DNA of 64,000 nucleotides from Molossus alvarezi (lineage: Eukaryota; Chordata; Mammalia; Chiroptera; Molossidae). The stretch lies in assembly GCA_037176705.1 (NCBI GenBank), contig CM073898.1:25714488-25778487 (forward strand), read 5' to 3'. Both the position numbers and the translations under genes were made by a program. Shown here piece after piece: positions 1 through 17,402 of the stretch. The first letter of the stretch is position 1; each line of letters begins with the position of its first letter. The notes beneath the pieces were generated by a model that searched no databases, was not told the origin of the DNA, and was given only the letters and a program-made list of their open reading frames with translations.

Positions 1-725
<725 letters not shown>

Positions 726-1027
726 TTAGTATACTGTTTTATTAAGTGACATAAATAAAACTAAACTCCCATGTAAACTTTCCACTCACACCAACAGAAA
801 GGTTTATGACAAGGTATAACAAAAATTATAATAATGCAGCTTTTTCTATACATTAAAAATATTTTTATGCATGTAGCTATGTACTTTTATTATTGCTTTA
901 CAGTAGCATTTTGCTTTAGGCGAGGTAGGGATTTCTTCATAATGTCTTTCCCAACACTTACAAATATTATTTAACAAATTAGGGTGACAAAGTAGTTTGG
1001 GGTAGTTCTTTTAAATAGTGATATATC

Positions 1028-1300
1028 GCCCTGGCCGGTTTGGCTCAGTGGTTAGAACGTCGGCCTGCGGTCTGGAGAGACCAGGGTTCAGTTCCTGGTC
1101 AGGGCAAGTACCTCAGCTGCAGTTTGTCCCAGCCCTGGTTGGGTCGTGTGGGTGGCAACCACTCGATATGTCCCTTTCACGTCGATGTTTCTCTCTCTCT
1201 CTCTCTCTCCCTCCCACTCTATCTGAACAAAATATCAAAAAATGTCCTCGGGTGAGGATAAAAATAAATAAGTAAATAAATTTTAAAAATAAAAATAGAT
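1028..1300 (+). mobile_element. Ves SINE, young type
   Basis: Full-length tRNA-derived SINE with A box tggctcagtgg, B box gggttcagttcc and a CT-rich body. The tail is tcctcgggtgaggat, followed by an A-rich end. The target duplication aaatagtgatatatc (1013-1027) recurs as aaatagtgatgtatc (1301-1315). Confidence 0.95.
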
Positions 1301-1664
1301 AAATAGTGATGTATCTGTTAAAATAATCAGCTCATTGAGTGTATAATAATCATTGCAATTCATAGATCTTTTTTCTTTCCACTTCTAGAGGAAGAAAACC
1401 CAACCATAAAACAGTCCTGAGAAATAAATAAAATAGATTGTAACACTGATTTTTTAGACTAGTGATGATCTTTGGTAGAAGATCTATAAATGTAGTTCCT
1501 TTTTCATTTAGTTATTAAAAAATAGTTGAAATTCTAAATAGTCCCTGTTTAAAACTAGAAACAGACATATTTTGAGAGAGTAGTTATTAATAAGTAGAAA
1601 AACTAAAAAGGCTGTAACTGGCCATGACTTAAATTCATAACTACAATGGCAGTAGCTAAGTTAC

Positions 1665-1840
1665 TGAGCCCTTACTTTGTGCTAAGCACTGTACATATAT
1701 TGACTATTTAAACCAGCCCCATTAGTTGTATTTTACTCTTGAGGAAACTAAGAGGCAGAGGGATGAAAGTTACAAAAAAAGGTAAAGTGGTTTAAGAATA
1801 CCAAACCAGCAAATGGTAAAGCCAGGATTTGAACTTAGCT
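1665..1840 (-). repeat. MIR-type ancient SINE
   Basis: Reverse-complement MIR pattern: gagcccttactttgtgctaagcactg, then a gaggaaactaagaggcaga core and gccaggatttgaac. Strongly diverged. Confidence 0.65.
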
Positions 1841-1929
1841 TTACCAAAGAGGGGTGACTCCAGACAGAGAGAAACTGTAAATCCAGGCAAAGCAAGGGGG
1901 AATCAGGGAGTGAAAGAGAGGAGCCTTCT

Positions 1930-2020
1930 GTACCAGACACTTCACATACTATCTCATTTATGCCTTGTAACAATCCTATAAAGCAGAAACCAGTATTTCA
2001 TTTTAAAAATTAACTCCTTT
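1930..2020 (-). repeat. MIR-type fragment
   Basis: The text accagacacttcacatac, then atctcatttatgccttg and aacaatcctataaagcaga resembles the 3' half of MIR in reverse. Short and diverged. Confidence 0.45.
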
Positions 2021-2046
2021 AAAGTGATTTTTCAGCTTGAATGTCA

Positions 2047-2292
<246 letters not shown>

Positions 2293-2874
2293 TTAAATAA
2301 CATTTAAATACTTTTCACTCAATATTTTATTTTTTAAAAGTTTAAAATCATACAAGTTATACCTGAATATATATTTGTTATAAAAAGTTCAAATGATCAA
2401 AATTTAAAAAATGGAAGTTCCCCTTTACCATTTCCTTGTTCCCTATCCCAATCTAATTTTTCTTCACATAGTTTATATTCTTACATATCCTTTTTAAATA
2501 ACATTAGAAAGTAATTTATTTATAGAGATTTTTCACCTCTATTGTTCTAAACTCAAGTTCAAAATATTTTATAATCCTCCAAAGAATTATCTTACACAAA
2601 TGAGATTTATAAGGATAGATTATACGCATTCACTGTTAATTTAACCAACATTGCATTTCATAAAGTAAACAGTGCCAAAGGACTGAGTCTTTCATTTTAG
2701 TATGAGTTTTGATGTGGTTTTGTTTTGTACTATGCATGAAAGCACTACTACCGAACCCTTTATTTTCTGATTCTCACTGAGCATGTACAGTGGAGATTCT
2801 CATTGGACATGTACAGTGGAGATGGAAACAAGTTTATCTAGGACATACTTAAACCTATGCAATCACTGAATCTT

Positions 2875-3050
2875 TAAAACTAGAAGAGAAGCTCTGGAGA
2901 TCATTAAGCCTAGCTCCACGTGTTACTGATGAGGAAACTTAAGTATAAAGAATCAAAGTAATTTTGCCCAAAGTTATGTATCTGATGAGTGGCAGTGTTA
3001 GGAACAGAACTCTTGTTTCTCGGCTCTCAGTTCACTATGCTCTGCTGCCT
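2875..3050. repeat. Ancient mammalian repeat, MIR-like
   Basis: The sequence has the layout of a common old mammalian repeat: a 'two-thirds of a hairpin' head, ctgatgaggaaactt, a gtggcag motif and a CT-rich end. The family is not certain. Confidence 0.4.
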
Positions 3051-3407
3051 CTGATGTATGCACTCTTCACCTAATAGTGGCTCAGTAGTGTTATAATGGC
3101 ACAATAGTTCCTCATTGTCCTTTGGTACACACACCTTCAGATAAGCATAGAGACAGCATAAATTGAAACCTTTCTATCCAATTCCAAAATAACCAGTAAA
3201 TTGATTTACTAAATGAAAATACATTAGTTCAACAGGGTGATTATTGAGCAATTTGTAGGTCAAAAATGAAGTTTGGTGAAAAATTTTCAAATTGTTATGC
3301 TGGCACTACTATAAATGCCTCTTAACAACAATGAGCAGTAATGACATCAATTGATAGTCACTATATTAGTACTGTTATTAACAAAACTAAGCACAAAAAA
3401 ACCTACC

Positions 3408-3632
<225 letters not shown>

Positions 3633-3913
3633 TTAATACAGAAGAATAACTGAATTACATGGGAACTCAGACATAAATGTTTATCACAATGGATGGTATA
3701 ATGAAAACAGAAAACGTTCACCAAATTAAATAATCTTATAGTACCCTACCACTTTCAAAATCCCATGTTAATTAAGACTTATACAATAATTTCTGATAAT
3801 TGCTTTTTACTCATTTTCCTTGTTACCTCCTCCTTGCTTGGAAAATATCCTTTTTTATTTCAACTCTGAAACAAAAGTTCAAGACTTACTATCTCACTAC
3901 TTATTAATGCTTA

Positions 3914-5104
<1,191 letters not shown>

Positions 5105-8100
5105 TTATTAAAATCTTTAACTCAGAATGATTAAAACTATTATTTACATTTTCAAAAGAGATCACATAGTCAATTTTAAAAGTCCCAAAATGTTTTGACT
5201 ACACAGAATGCTTTGGAATTTATAATGAACTGCTAGACTTAGTGTTTCTTAAATTAGTGGCAAATCTATAGATACTAAAATTTTACATCCACCTATTTTC
5301 TTGACCTCTGCACAACTCTGACTAGCTGATGTTCAACTTATCACTGGCCACAGGAATGTGAAGGGAAGAAGGGAAAGGCAAAGGCCAAACATGGAAACAA
5401 GCTCCCACCTGTTACCTGGATCTCAGAACATCACCAGTTTGATTTATCTCCCTTGTAAAGAGAAAGGCCACAGCAATAATTCATTACTTTCCCTGACATC
5501 CAGACTAGTTTATATAGGAGCAGTTATCTAGATGTCTTTCAATCGTCTTAACAGAGTATACAACTCGAACTAGATTTTATAATGCTGTAGATTAAGTTAA
5601 ATAGTTTCTAAATGATTTTATTTGCTAAAGGTCTTTCTTAATTAAAACTGCTAAAAGATGCTTACAAATACCTGTAAGTTATTAAAACTATTATGTGCAA
5701 GAATGCTGATTTGGGTCTATTCACAACTTTTAACTCCTTTTATTTCAAGTAGTCACAATGAGAGTTCATCATAAGAGAAGGAGTCTCTGACCCCTTCCAG
5801 CAGAGGACCTACTTTTCATTCATATCTCCATGACGTAAAACAGGTGGTTGACTGAGTGACTGGCCTATCGCAGTCTCTGCCTGACAGTATTCTCTCAGGT
5901 TGTGTCATCAGCACAAGAGACCTGGGCTTTCATCTTCTATGAAAAGAGGGGGAGAGACATCTTCCCATAATGGGAGAAAAAATCACTTCTGTAACTCAAA
6001 TTTTATCAAGGTCCACATTTAGTTTTAAGAGTTGTTAAAAAGGAGGAGGAACAAGTTCAATAACTTGAGTTTCTTATTGGGAGCAACCTTTTCCTGTCTT
6101 ACATTATGGACTGGTTAGCTCTAATTTAATGATAAACTCAATGACAGTAGCAAGTACCTTTATTTTTTGTTAGGCTATATATACACTGTGGACCATATAT
6201 AAGAAGCACAAATGTCTTTTATTAGCATAGGATTTAGCAAGAATCAGAATTAATTTGTTTAGAACATTTGTATTTAGGTTGCTTCTGTCTTGATTAAGAA
6301 CCACCCTAACTTTAGCCTTTCAATAAAATAATTTTAATACATTAACATTTCCCCCAAAAGCTAATTCATGGATTTACCACAAAACTGAAATCTATTTCTA
6401 GTCAATTGGTATATGTGGTCATCAAGATAGTAAATTGATTTAAATATTAGACAACCTTGAATTTAAGATAATATTTTTTTAAGTTAAAATAAATTTAATA
6501 ACAAAAATACTTTGGTTTTAAATGCCCCTCTTCTCCTTTTGCTTTATACCTTCTGAGGCTAGAGTGGGTTACTGATAAAAGTAATTAAACACATACAACC
6601 CTTTAGTAATTTCTTCTGTTGGTATTTTATTGTTTGTCTTCAGTTACAGAGTTCCTCAAACGTTAAAGACTAATGTTTCATCCAGAAGAAAAGATTTAAA
6701 AACAGAAGGCTGTACAAGATTTTAAAACAGAGATTTATATCGGTTTCATCACAGTCCTCCCTTTCAAGAATCTTCTTCCTGTTCTGCAAATCTATTTGTA
6801 AGGTGAGGATACTCAAAATATCATGTGTTTAGGAAGCAAAAGCAGTGGCCACTGTAGAAATGCTGAGCTGTCACTGTTGGAGAGAGAGCCCAGACCTTTA
6901 GTACAAAGTGCTCCAAGTATCCCTGAGTTCTGTTCCAAATTTAGGGTGACCTGTACTTTATTTAAAAGAAAAGTTTGTTTCAGTCTAAAAGTCTAAAATT
7001 GATATCCAGATCCATTTCTTCTCAAATGCCTCTATGTCAGGCTAAAAAGTTGTGGGGTATTAAACGTACTTTTAAGTTGAAAACAGAATAAAAGTTCTTA
7101 GTGAATTAAAAGATATATTTAAAAAACTGGCTATTTTTAAAGGCATACTATTTTTAAATGGTCCTTTCATCTTAAACCAAAGCTTTGGCCATTTCAGTGC
7201 ACTGGAAACTGATGACAATGCTGAGAAAGGCATGGTGTGTCTCAGAGACCCACCAGTCAAAGGGGCGGGGTGGGGAGTGGGAGCACAATTCCTGAGGTCT
7301 GCTCTGCAAGGTTCTCAAATAGCAGTCTCATCATTTATTCCATATTATTTCTGTGAAGTGAGTAGGGCCAGGGGTATTTTTCCATCTAGGGTCACACAAT
7401 AGAGTGACAGAAATGATACCGTAATTTAGATTGTGTAATTCCTGATTTGGTATTTTTTTACTACTGTATCACATAATCTCCCTTAAGGTTTACAAAGTTG
7501 TGACATCTAAATAGAAAGAATGAATCCATAAATTATATAATCACTATAGATATTTACATAACTGATTAATTCAGAATATAGCCATAAACTGCTAATCTTG
7601 GGTAAAGGCACTAGAGAGTCATCGAACAATTAGCAGTCTCTTTGTGAGTCTGTAATTCTTGTTAAGCCTTCTTCCAGATTTTAGGAAGTAGCAGCTGTAC
7701 CTTCCTGTACACTATTCAGAAGAGGAGTTTCTGAAGCTGGCAGTGAAATAAACACTCCCACAATCATCAGTTGTACTAAGTTCTAAAGTGACTCAAATTT
7801 AAATTGTTTTTAGCTTGATTAGAAATAAGAGCAGTCTTACCAAAAGAAAATAAAAAAACAGCAGAAGCTAAAAATAAACTAAGAAAATTTGGCAAAAGTT
7901 TCTTTTCAAAATATCTCTTAAAGGCCGCATATATTACCAGGCTTTATTAATTTAGACTCTATTTTTAGTCTAATGCAGTGGAAAACTGCTCATGAATGAA
8001 TAACATATTAAGAGAGGACATAACATCTGCATTTGAAATTTTATACAAAAACGGGGTACATATTCCAGAAGCTATTTTTATTTCTATTGATTTCCCCATT

Positions 8101-8242
8101 TTAGTGATTGTAACATATACCATGTCACACTATGCTGGAGACCTTTATCTTACTGATGATGTAAAGGAATAAGACAATTTGATATTTTTGAAACACCCAT
8201 TAATAAAGACAGGTTATATAATTCTGTAAGAAAACAAAGGAC

Positions 8243-8425
8243 TGGCCCTGTCTGGGAAGCTCAGTCGGTTAGAGCGTCAAGCCCACATGCCAGAGTTGTG
8301 GAGGGTTTGATCTCCGGTCAGGGCACATACAAGAAGAAACCAATGAATGCATAAATAAGTGGAACAACAAATTGATATTTTCCCCTCTCTCTCTCAAACC
8401 AATAAAACAAACAAACAAACAAAAA
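8243..8425 (+). mobile_element. tRNA-derived SINE, divergent body type
   Basis: The head is Ves-like (gctcagtcggttagagcgtc) but the body differs, reading gaagaaaccaatgaatgcat and then ataagtggaacaacaaattg. It ends in an A/C-rich tail. The 12-bp duplication aaaacaaaggac flanks it (8231-8242, 8426-8437). The copy at 18912 shares this body. Confidence 0.85.
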
Positions 8426-10228
8426 AAAACAAAGGACCTACTTACATTTATCAGGTAATGATAAAAACTAAGTTTCATATTGCCTCTGTTGGTTGTGATT
8501 AGTAGTTATCTACCTATATATAAAATCATTATTTCAGAGACAATGAAAGGCAAATGCATAAAAATACAAAAGCCAAGCTGGTTTGGTTTTAAAATATAAG
8601 CATAAACAAATATTGTGGAGAAAATTAAAATAAACTATTTTGATACTCTCTTTCTGCTTATCATTTGCTTGTGGATATAATCCCACAAATCTTTCTCAAA
8701 TTAACCCCTAATGGATTTCAATATAAGCAATGACAAAAACTTCATCTGTGGTTTTTCTCTTCTATCTGACTCAAATTCCTGTACTAAGATTTCCACCATG
8801 CTTACTAGCTGCTCAGCATCCCTCTCTTTAATCAAAACCTGCTAACTACCATCAAGTCCCTAGTGTAGGCCCAGGTTATTTCAAACATAAGTTGTAGTTA
8901 CTGTTTTCTGCTAGTTTTCTAGCTGCTTGTCTCTTTCACTCTAAAATTGTTTTTTGATGTTTTATTGCACAGTTCTTCAACATCTGAGGAACTCAGAATG
9001 TCCAGATATAGCATACTAGATTTGAGGTGATAAATGCAATCCTTTTTTTTTCCTGTACTTATTTTGATCGATACTTGACATTTTATTTGGCAAGGTCAAT
9101 GAAATTTATGAGATATTATTACTTAGAGAGTTATTTATGTAAAGAGTACCCCTCCCCCAGCCACCACAGTGAAACACTGTTCATCAGGATGTGTGTTCAC
9201 GTGATAATTCTCCCTTTAACACAACCATTTAAAAAGCTGCAAGAAACAATGAGCTCCTCAACAAGGATTTATAAACAATCACTCTTGAATTCCTTAAAAA
9301 AGGAAACAGATCGCGATGCTGACGCACAAACACTTTAAAAAAAATGAGTTTAAAATAGAACAGCACTGCCCTATAGATCAAAAACTATTCAAAAGATTTT
9401 TAAAATTAAAACACCAAAACTGAGCTTACAAAGGACACAAACTCAAAAGAAATCTGATACAGATTTTTGAGGATTTTTCTACATGAAGACATAAAATAGC
9501 AATAAATACTTTAATGTAAAGTATCAACTGGCTTTTTCCCCCCCAGTGTCATATTCCATAAAAGAGAAGTTCCCCATGCATGGGAAACACCTTTTCCCCA
9601 CCCTTCAATATGAAAAGCTTTTATTTCCATATAATGTCAGTCTTCTGAATTATTACCTCTACCTTAAGGTCACCTCGTTTGTCTAAAATAGAACATCAAA
9701 CCAAGACATACCATCACCAAACATTTTTTTACCCATGTTGTTTTAAGTCTCAATATTAATTTGTACTTTATTTCCTGTAACTGTAATCAAAGTGGAATTC
9801 CTACTCTCATCTCTTCTTTATGCATATTGCTTTGTGCCTTCTTACTGTATTGATAAGGAAAGTCTCTTCATATCCCTACCAGATCCAGAATGATCCATCT
9901 AACTAGATAATTTTCCCCCTATCACTTTGGGTGAATTCCAAAGTTCTGATGTAGTTCGTAAACTAGTATATGTCCAGAAACGCTGGGTCTGAGAGACAAC
10001 CTATAAATTAGATCCCACATAAGACCCTGTTGCAAGCTTTAAAGCAAGTAAGCACTTTCTAATTCACCTACATTTAATTTTTTCTCCCAGAAAGCTTTCC
10101 TTTATGGCGCAAACAACACCGATAGACTAATGACTGGGTTTTGTTAAAAACTAAAATTATGATGACCAGTATGTAACTATATAATAAAATATTTGCATTA
10201 AAATGAAAGTTTATAGTTAGAACTTATT

Positions 10229-10493
10229 ACTTTTTTTTTTTTAAGTCCTCACCTAAGGATATTTTTCTGTTTATCTTCAGAAAGAGTGGGAAGGAGGGAG
10301 AGAAAGGGAGAGGTTGAGAGAGAGAGAGAGAGACATCGATGTGAGAGGGACACATCGACTGGCTGCCTTCCGCATGACCCAGACCAGGGTCTGGGACAAA
10401 CAACTGAGGTACATGTCCTTGACCGAAATTGAACCTGAGACTCAATGGTCCATGGGCCAACACTCTAACTGCTGAGACAAACCAGCCAGGGCT
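10229..10493 (-). mobile_element. Ves SINE, intermediate type
   Basis: Reverse copy running from the poly-T and cctcacctaaggatat tail to the aaaccagccagggc head. Target duplication not clear. Confidence 0.92.
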
Positions 10494-10689
10494 TACTATG
10501 TTTTAATGAGAAGAAAAAAATTACTGACTATATCTTCATAGTAGACCTGTTTTCTCAGAAATTAACAAATAATTTATATTACTGGCAATTCAAACCAAGC
10601 AAGTTTCTTTATTTTTTCTATTCAATACTCATAATAAAAATTGTATTCTAATGAAAAGAATTCACCTTCTATGAGTCAGTGCAACAAGG

Positions 10690-10840
10690 CAGAAAGTATA
10701 TTCTATTAAGAGTAAAAAAATCTAATGTCTAGTCTTCATTCTGCAATTACTTAATGATATGATTTCTGGCAAATCACAAGCTTCAGGGGCCTTGGGTTTT
10801 CATCTATAAAGTGAGAAATTGGTCACCTCATCTAACACTA
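10690..10840 (+). repeat. MIR-type relic
   Basis: Resembles the MIR centre: gcaattacttaatgatatg, ggcaaatcacaagcttc, ggttttcatctataaagtgag. Confidence 0.45.
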
Positions 10841-11340
10841 GCAATCTATAGCTTTATTTCATAAATTATTGCTAAAATATTTAGTGGATCAAGTTGGCTG
10901 GAGACTCAGTGAAGTCTGAATTAAGTAACGTTAAACGAGTTTTTCCTTTGCTTTTTATGACAATGTGTGACCAACCTATAATCTAAAAATATCTGTAAGT
11001 GGTGCTTATTACTTACTAGTTTCTCACTGCATTATAACCAATGTCTTTTATTATAACTTATATAATAAAATGAGCAAGTTAAATTTTAGCTTTTGTTTCA
11101 ATGTAAGCTACAACTTGCACTGTATGTTTTCCAATAAACTCCCACCAACCAACTAACCAACCCAAAAAAAAGAAAGAAAAAGAGTAGACCAAGAGTTCTA
11201 ATAATAATTGGTAACTTTATCTGTTATCACTGTAATGAGAACTCAGTTCATTTGAACTGGAAGAGAAATAATAACTGCTTTAAAAATTACTGCTTTCATG
11301 TTTTACAAGTTTATAGATGGTCTATTAAAAACACATTCTA

Positions 11341-11577
11341 GCCCTGGCCGGTTTGGCTCAGCGGCTGGAGCACTGGCCTGCGGTACAGAGACCCGGGTTC
11401 GGTTCCCGCTAAGGACACGTACCTCGGTTGCAGTTTGTCCCCGGCCCTGGTAGGTCGTGCGGGTGGCAGCCACTCGATGTGTCCCTTCACATCGATGTTT
11501 ATCTCTCTCTCTCTTCCTCTCTCTCCCTCCCACTATATCTGAACAAAAAATGGAAAAATGTGAGGATAAAAAAAAAT
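11341..11577 (+). mobile_element. Ves SINE, young type, first of tandem pair
   Basis: Begins gccctggccggtttggctcagcgg and ends tgtgaggataaaaaaaa. Its flank aaaaacacattcta (11327-11340) recurs after it as aaaaactcattcta (11578-11591). Confidence 0.96.
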
Positions 11578-11591
11578 AAAAACTCATTCTA

Positions 11592-11860
11592 GCCCTGGCC
11601 GGTTTGGCTCAGCAGTCAGTGTCAGCCCGCGGACCAATGAGTGGCGGGTTCGATTCCAGTCAAGGGCATGTACCTTGGTTATGGTTTGTCCCCGACCTGG
11701 TCAGATTGTGTGGGAGGCAACCAGTCGATGTGGTTCTATCACATCGACGTTTCTCTCTCCCCTCCTCCCTCCCTCCATCCCTCCCTCCCTCCTACTCTAC
11801 CTGATGATAAGTAGAAAACTATCCTTGGGTGAGGAATAAAAAAAAAAAAGATAAATAAAT
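11592..11860 (+). mobile_element. Ves SINE, intermediate type, second of tandem pair
   Basis: A different subfamily from its neighbour (gtcagcccgcggaccaatga, gttcgattccagtcaaggg). It is followed by a third copy of the same target, aaaaacacattcta (11861-11874). Confidence 0.95.
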
Positions 11861-12127
11861 AAAAACACATTCTATTGCCAGTAATACATTCAGTAATAGA
11901 CCTTACTGAGAGCCCAAACAAATATAATACTAATTTGTATGCACTGTGAACCATAACTCAGGAAAGCTGCTTGTGGATTCTAGTTACACCAGTAATATAT
12001 TAATGACGTAAGTTAAAATAGGCAATTAAGCTTCAAAAGAGGAAAACAAAAATGTTAAAAAACTTGGCCACTTTTAAAACCAACACTGGCATTTTATTCC
12101 TTAAGAAATTAATGAAAGAACATTTTT

Positions 12128-12357
12128 TTTTTTTTTTTTTTTTAAATCCTCACCGGAGGATATTTTTTCCATTTTTTTGTACAGATAGAGTGGGAGGGAG
12201 AGAGAGGAAGGGAGAGAGAGAGAGAAACATCGACGTGAAGGGACACATCGAGTGGCTGCTACCCGCACGACCAACCAAGGCCGGGGACAAACTGCAACCA
12301 AAGTACGTGCCCTTAGGGGGAACCGAACCCGGGTCTCTCCGGACCGCAGGCCGATGC
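12128..12357 (-). mobile_element. Ves SINE, young type, 5'-truncated
   Basis: Poly-T then cctcaccggaggatat; it ends at ggaccgcaggccga, so the first ~35 bases of the head are missing. The duplication tgaaagaacattttt flanks it (12113-12127, 12358-12372). Confidence 0.95.
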
Positions 12358-14224
12358 TGAAAGAACATTTTTAAAACCTAACTTTTTAAACAAATAAGAC
12401 AATCTTGTCAGTTTAAATTCTAATATACTTAACTTTGCAAAGTTCTATAAATCTAGTAATTTAAGAATTTTACATTAATTAGAAGTAGGACCATTTAAAA
12501 TATTATTCTATTCAAAAGCTAAAAATTAATGTAGGTAAGAGTAACTATCAAAAGTATCTAATAAAACACCATGGCAAAAGTACTCTGTCCACCGACTTGG
12601 CTAGCGTGTACAGTAAGGAGAGAAGACTGCCAAGTTTATAGAAAAACTGTCAGCTATGCTTGCTCAAATTTTGTTTGTTTTAAAGTGTCCTCATTCAAAA
12701 AATAAATAAATAAAAGGCACAGTTCCCAGAAAAGAAATATTTAATTGTAGTTCTGCAACTACTTATGAATAATTATAAGTTAGGTCTGTAAAATACAGCA
12801 GCTTAAAGAAAAGGTTTAGCATTAACAATCATTAAGTTCTGTGAAATATAGCACGCAGCTTAAAAGAGGTTTTTATCATTAACAACTGAGTTTTACAGAA
12901 ACAATTATATTAAATTTTGGAATTTGAAAATGTCTTCTAGTTCCAATAGCATTGAATTAAGATAGTAAACACTAGAAAGTCTTCAGCATTTGCCACTTAC
13001 ATTTTTCTACAAGAAAGAACAATAAAACTTCTGTCTTGGGAGTTTTACCATTAAATGGGAGAATTAATTTTATTCTAACCAGTGTAAAACTAAAAACAAA
13101 GGTTTTTTAAATAAAACAACAGTTAAGAGAGCTTATGCTAAAAATTTCTGTGACTCTTCTAAGACATTTAAAAATCAAAATGATGTGGTAGGAAGAGCAA
13201 TTTGAATTTTTATAACCTTAAAAATTCCTTAAAAGTAGCAAAGAAATAAGTATTTTGTAACCACAAATGTTAGGTAATTTAATAAAACACTTTTGTAGTT
13301 GTATTCTAGATCTTAAAGAGAAGTTAATGAAGATTAAGTAAATAGGTAGGTTATATTACTACTGATAATTGTACTTTCTCTCAAAAACAGTTCCATATGT
13401 AAAAAAGATGACAGAATAATCTATTTCTTTTTTTATGTAAAATCCTAGGTAGTTTATTTAAATTTCTTGTGCCTTGACTTATTTTTGGGTCCGTAAAATG
13501 AATACATTAACTACAGAAGTTTCTAGGTGAAAAAATCAATAGCAATATTGGATTCCCAGACTAGTCTTCTTTCACTATATTCATATTTCAGCTACTGCCT
13601 GCTACTAGCAAATGGTACATGCTTAGAGAACCCAAACTGCTTTTAAAATTAGCCTATGGAAAACACTATTATTTTACTATGGAAAAGGCTAGCAAAAAAC
13701 TACAAATTAGAGGCCAAATAAAAACAAAACACTGGCTTGTTCATCCCAGAGACATGAGATAATGTAACAAATTTATATTTATAAAGTGCTTTGATGTCAC
13801 TGATAAAATTAGTCTAACCTAATTTTACATTTTTGCAAGGTGACCCTGATAATGTCCAGGCCATATTAGTTCTAACTGGACATTCAATAAATCAAACTGA
13901 TTAACATTATCAAACACTATTCCTCTTTATTACAGTGGATTAATGGATATCTTTAAAAGCTTAATTTAACTGGTACCAGAATAGTTTACAGAGAGAAGTG
14001 AGAACCCATTTATAGGACTTTAAAAATGGAAGAAAAATTTCCCCAGAAACACACATCTCCTAGAGATAAGAATATATTAAGCAAGAAGTATGGAGATGGA
14101 GGTTAACTTTCACATTAAACTATTTAATGGTATTTGCATTTGATTTTATGAGTTTTTGTAACAAAAAAAATCTCTGAAAACAAGTTTCCACTTATATTTA
14201 CAAGAGCTTCCACATACAGTGTTT

Positions 14225-14370
14225 TATTTATTTTTCCAACAATATTCTAAGGTAGTCATTGATGTTGAATTTTGGATGAAAAACTAAGGTTCCGAGGCCT
14301 TACGGAACTATAATACAGTGAAGGTATAAATCCAAATTCAATGCTCTTTCTACTAGACCACACGCGACAG
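14225..14370. repeat. Ancient mammalian repeat, MIR-like
   Basis: The order caatattctaaggtagtc, gaaaaactaaggttccgagg, tgctctttctactagacca is typical of old MIR-like relics. Family uncertain. Confidence 0.35.
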
Positions 14371-14930
14371 GATTTTACTATTATCAAACCTCACACTATG
14401 TAGGGAAACTGAAGGGTGAAGAATACTGGATTATCATTGTAACTCTCAAATATTATATTTTTTGCTAAATTTAGTAAGCTTTATGAATGGAAATTAAGAA
14501 AAATCAATGCTATGTATATTTGTACTGCCAGTACAATTTTGGTAATGGATGTATATTAAAATTTTTACTGATTTTAAAATCAGAAAGAAGGACAAGAAAA
14601 AAAGGTATAGGTGTATAAAGATTTTAAGAAAGATCCTAATGATGATTATCATCACTTTTTTTTGCTGCCACTTTCTAATGGTAAATTTAGCAAAGTGACA
14701 TTATTTTCTTTTATAACTCTGGTTGTAAAGTTAATAATATATGTAAATGTGGTAGGAAAAAGTATAAAACTTAAAAGAAATATAAACAGCAGTATTTTTA
14801 ATCAAAGAAAAGTGAACTCTGATAATGCGGAGGTCTTGTGTTAGTTTGCTTTCTATTTTAGGCACAATGACCAGTGCAGCAAAGAAAATCAGCTTGAAGC
14901 AGGAGAATAAAAGTCACAGGCAACTTCTTA

Positions 14931-16597
<1,667 letters not shown>

Positions 16598-17402
16598 CTA
16601 CCACAATAAAAATGTTAAACATGTCAAAATATATTGTTTTTTTCTTTATATATTACTATCCATATCAATATGCAACCAAGTTTTCAACATTAAAAAAAAA
16701 AGTAGAAGCAATGTTAAAAGAATCAACACCCTTGTGACAGACGGTAATGTGCAGTTTCTCAGATGCATATTACTGAAAAGAAATGAGGGATATACATTTT
16801 TTACTTCATAGGACTTTGAACAGCAGTAGGCACATAGATAAGACTTTTTTTGAAGTGAGGAATTTGTTCTTAGGTTTCTGATTCTAATATTAATATTGTA
16901 GGTAATGTGATGATACAGAAGATAAATATACAGCAAAGGATGCAACACAATAAAGAGGAACTTGACACAAAATCTAGGACAGAATTTTAACTCTACTTCC
17001 ATGTCACCTTGGGGCAAATTAATTGACTTCTGAGCTTCACATCTGCCATCTGGCAAATGAGGTTTTTAAATAAAAAGCCTGCAATGCCTACTTTATGGGT
17101 TTATTATTAAAAGTCAAATCACTTTGGGAGGATCCAAGATGGTGGGAGGAGCAAACTGGAATTACAACTAAAATATAGAACAATTAACCTGAAAAGCCAA
17201 CTGAAGACTAGCTGAAGAGAAGGTTTATAACCAAGGATTTACAGAAACCATATTGAGACTGGTAGGAAGGATAGAGAAATGGAAAGGGCTGACCCTGTTC
17301 TCACAGGCTGAGATTCCGGAGGGATATCTCAGCAGCAAAGGTTTCCCCGGAGGAGCTAGGGTCTCAACACCAAGCCTAGCTCCCTAGCCCAGAGCACCAG
17401 AT

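Noticed and set aside
1028..1110. tRNA-like A and B boxes
   Set aside because: They belong to tRNA-derived SINE heads; no cloverleaf or anticodon arm of a functional tRNA was seen, and the same text recurs across the window.
1040..1255. Recurring open frames such as MAQRLERRPAVQRDPGSV, seen at more than ten sites
   Set aside because: They all lie inside Ves SINEs and arise from the SINE head read in one frame. They are not genes.
16646..17056. 136-residue minus-strand open frame in intron 8
   Set aside because: No similarity that I recognise, low-complexity hydrophobic composition, no splice context; considered chance.
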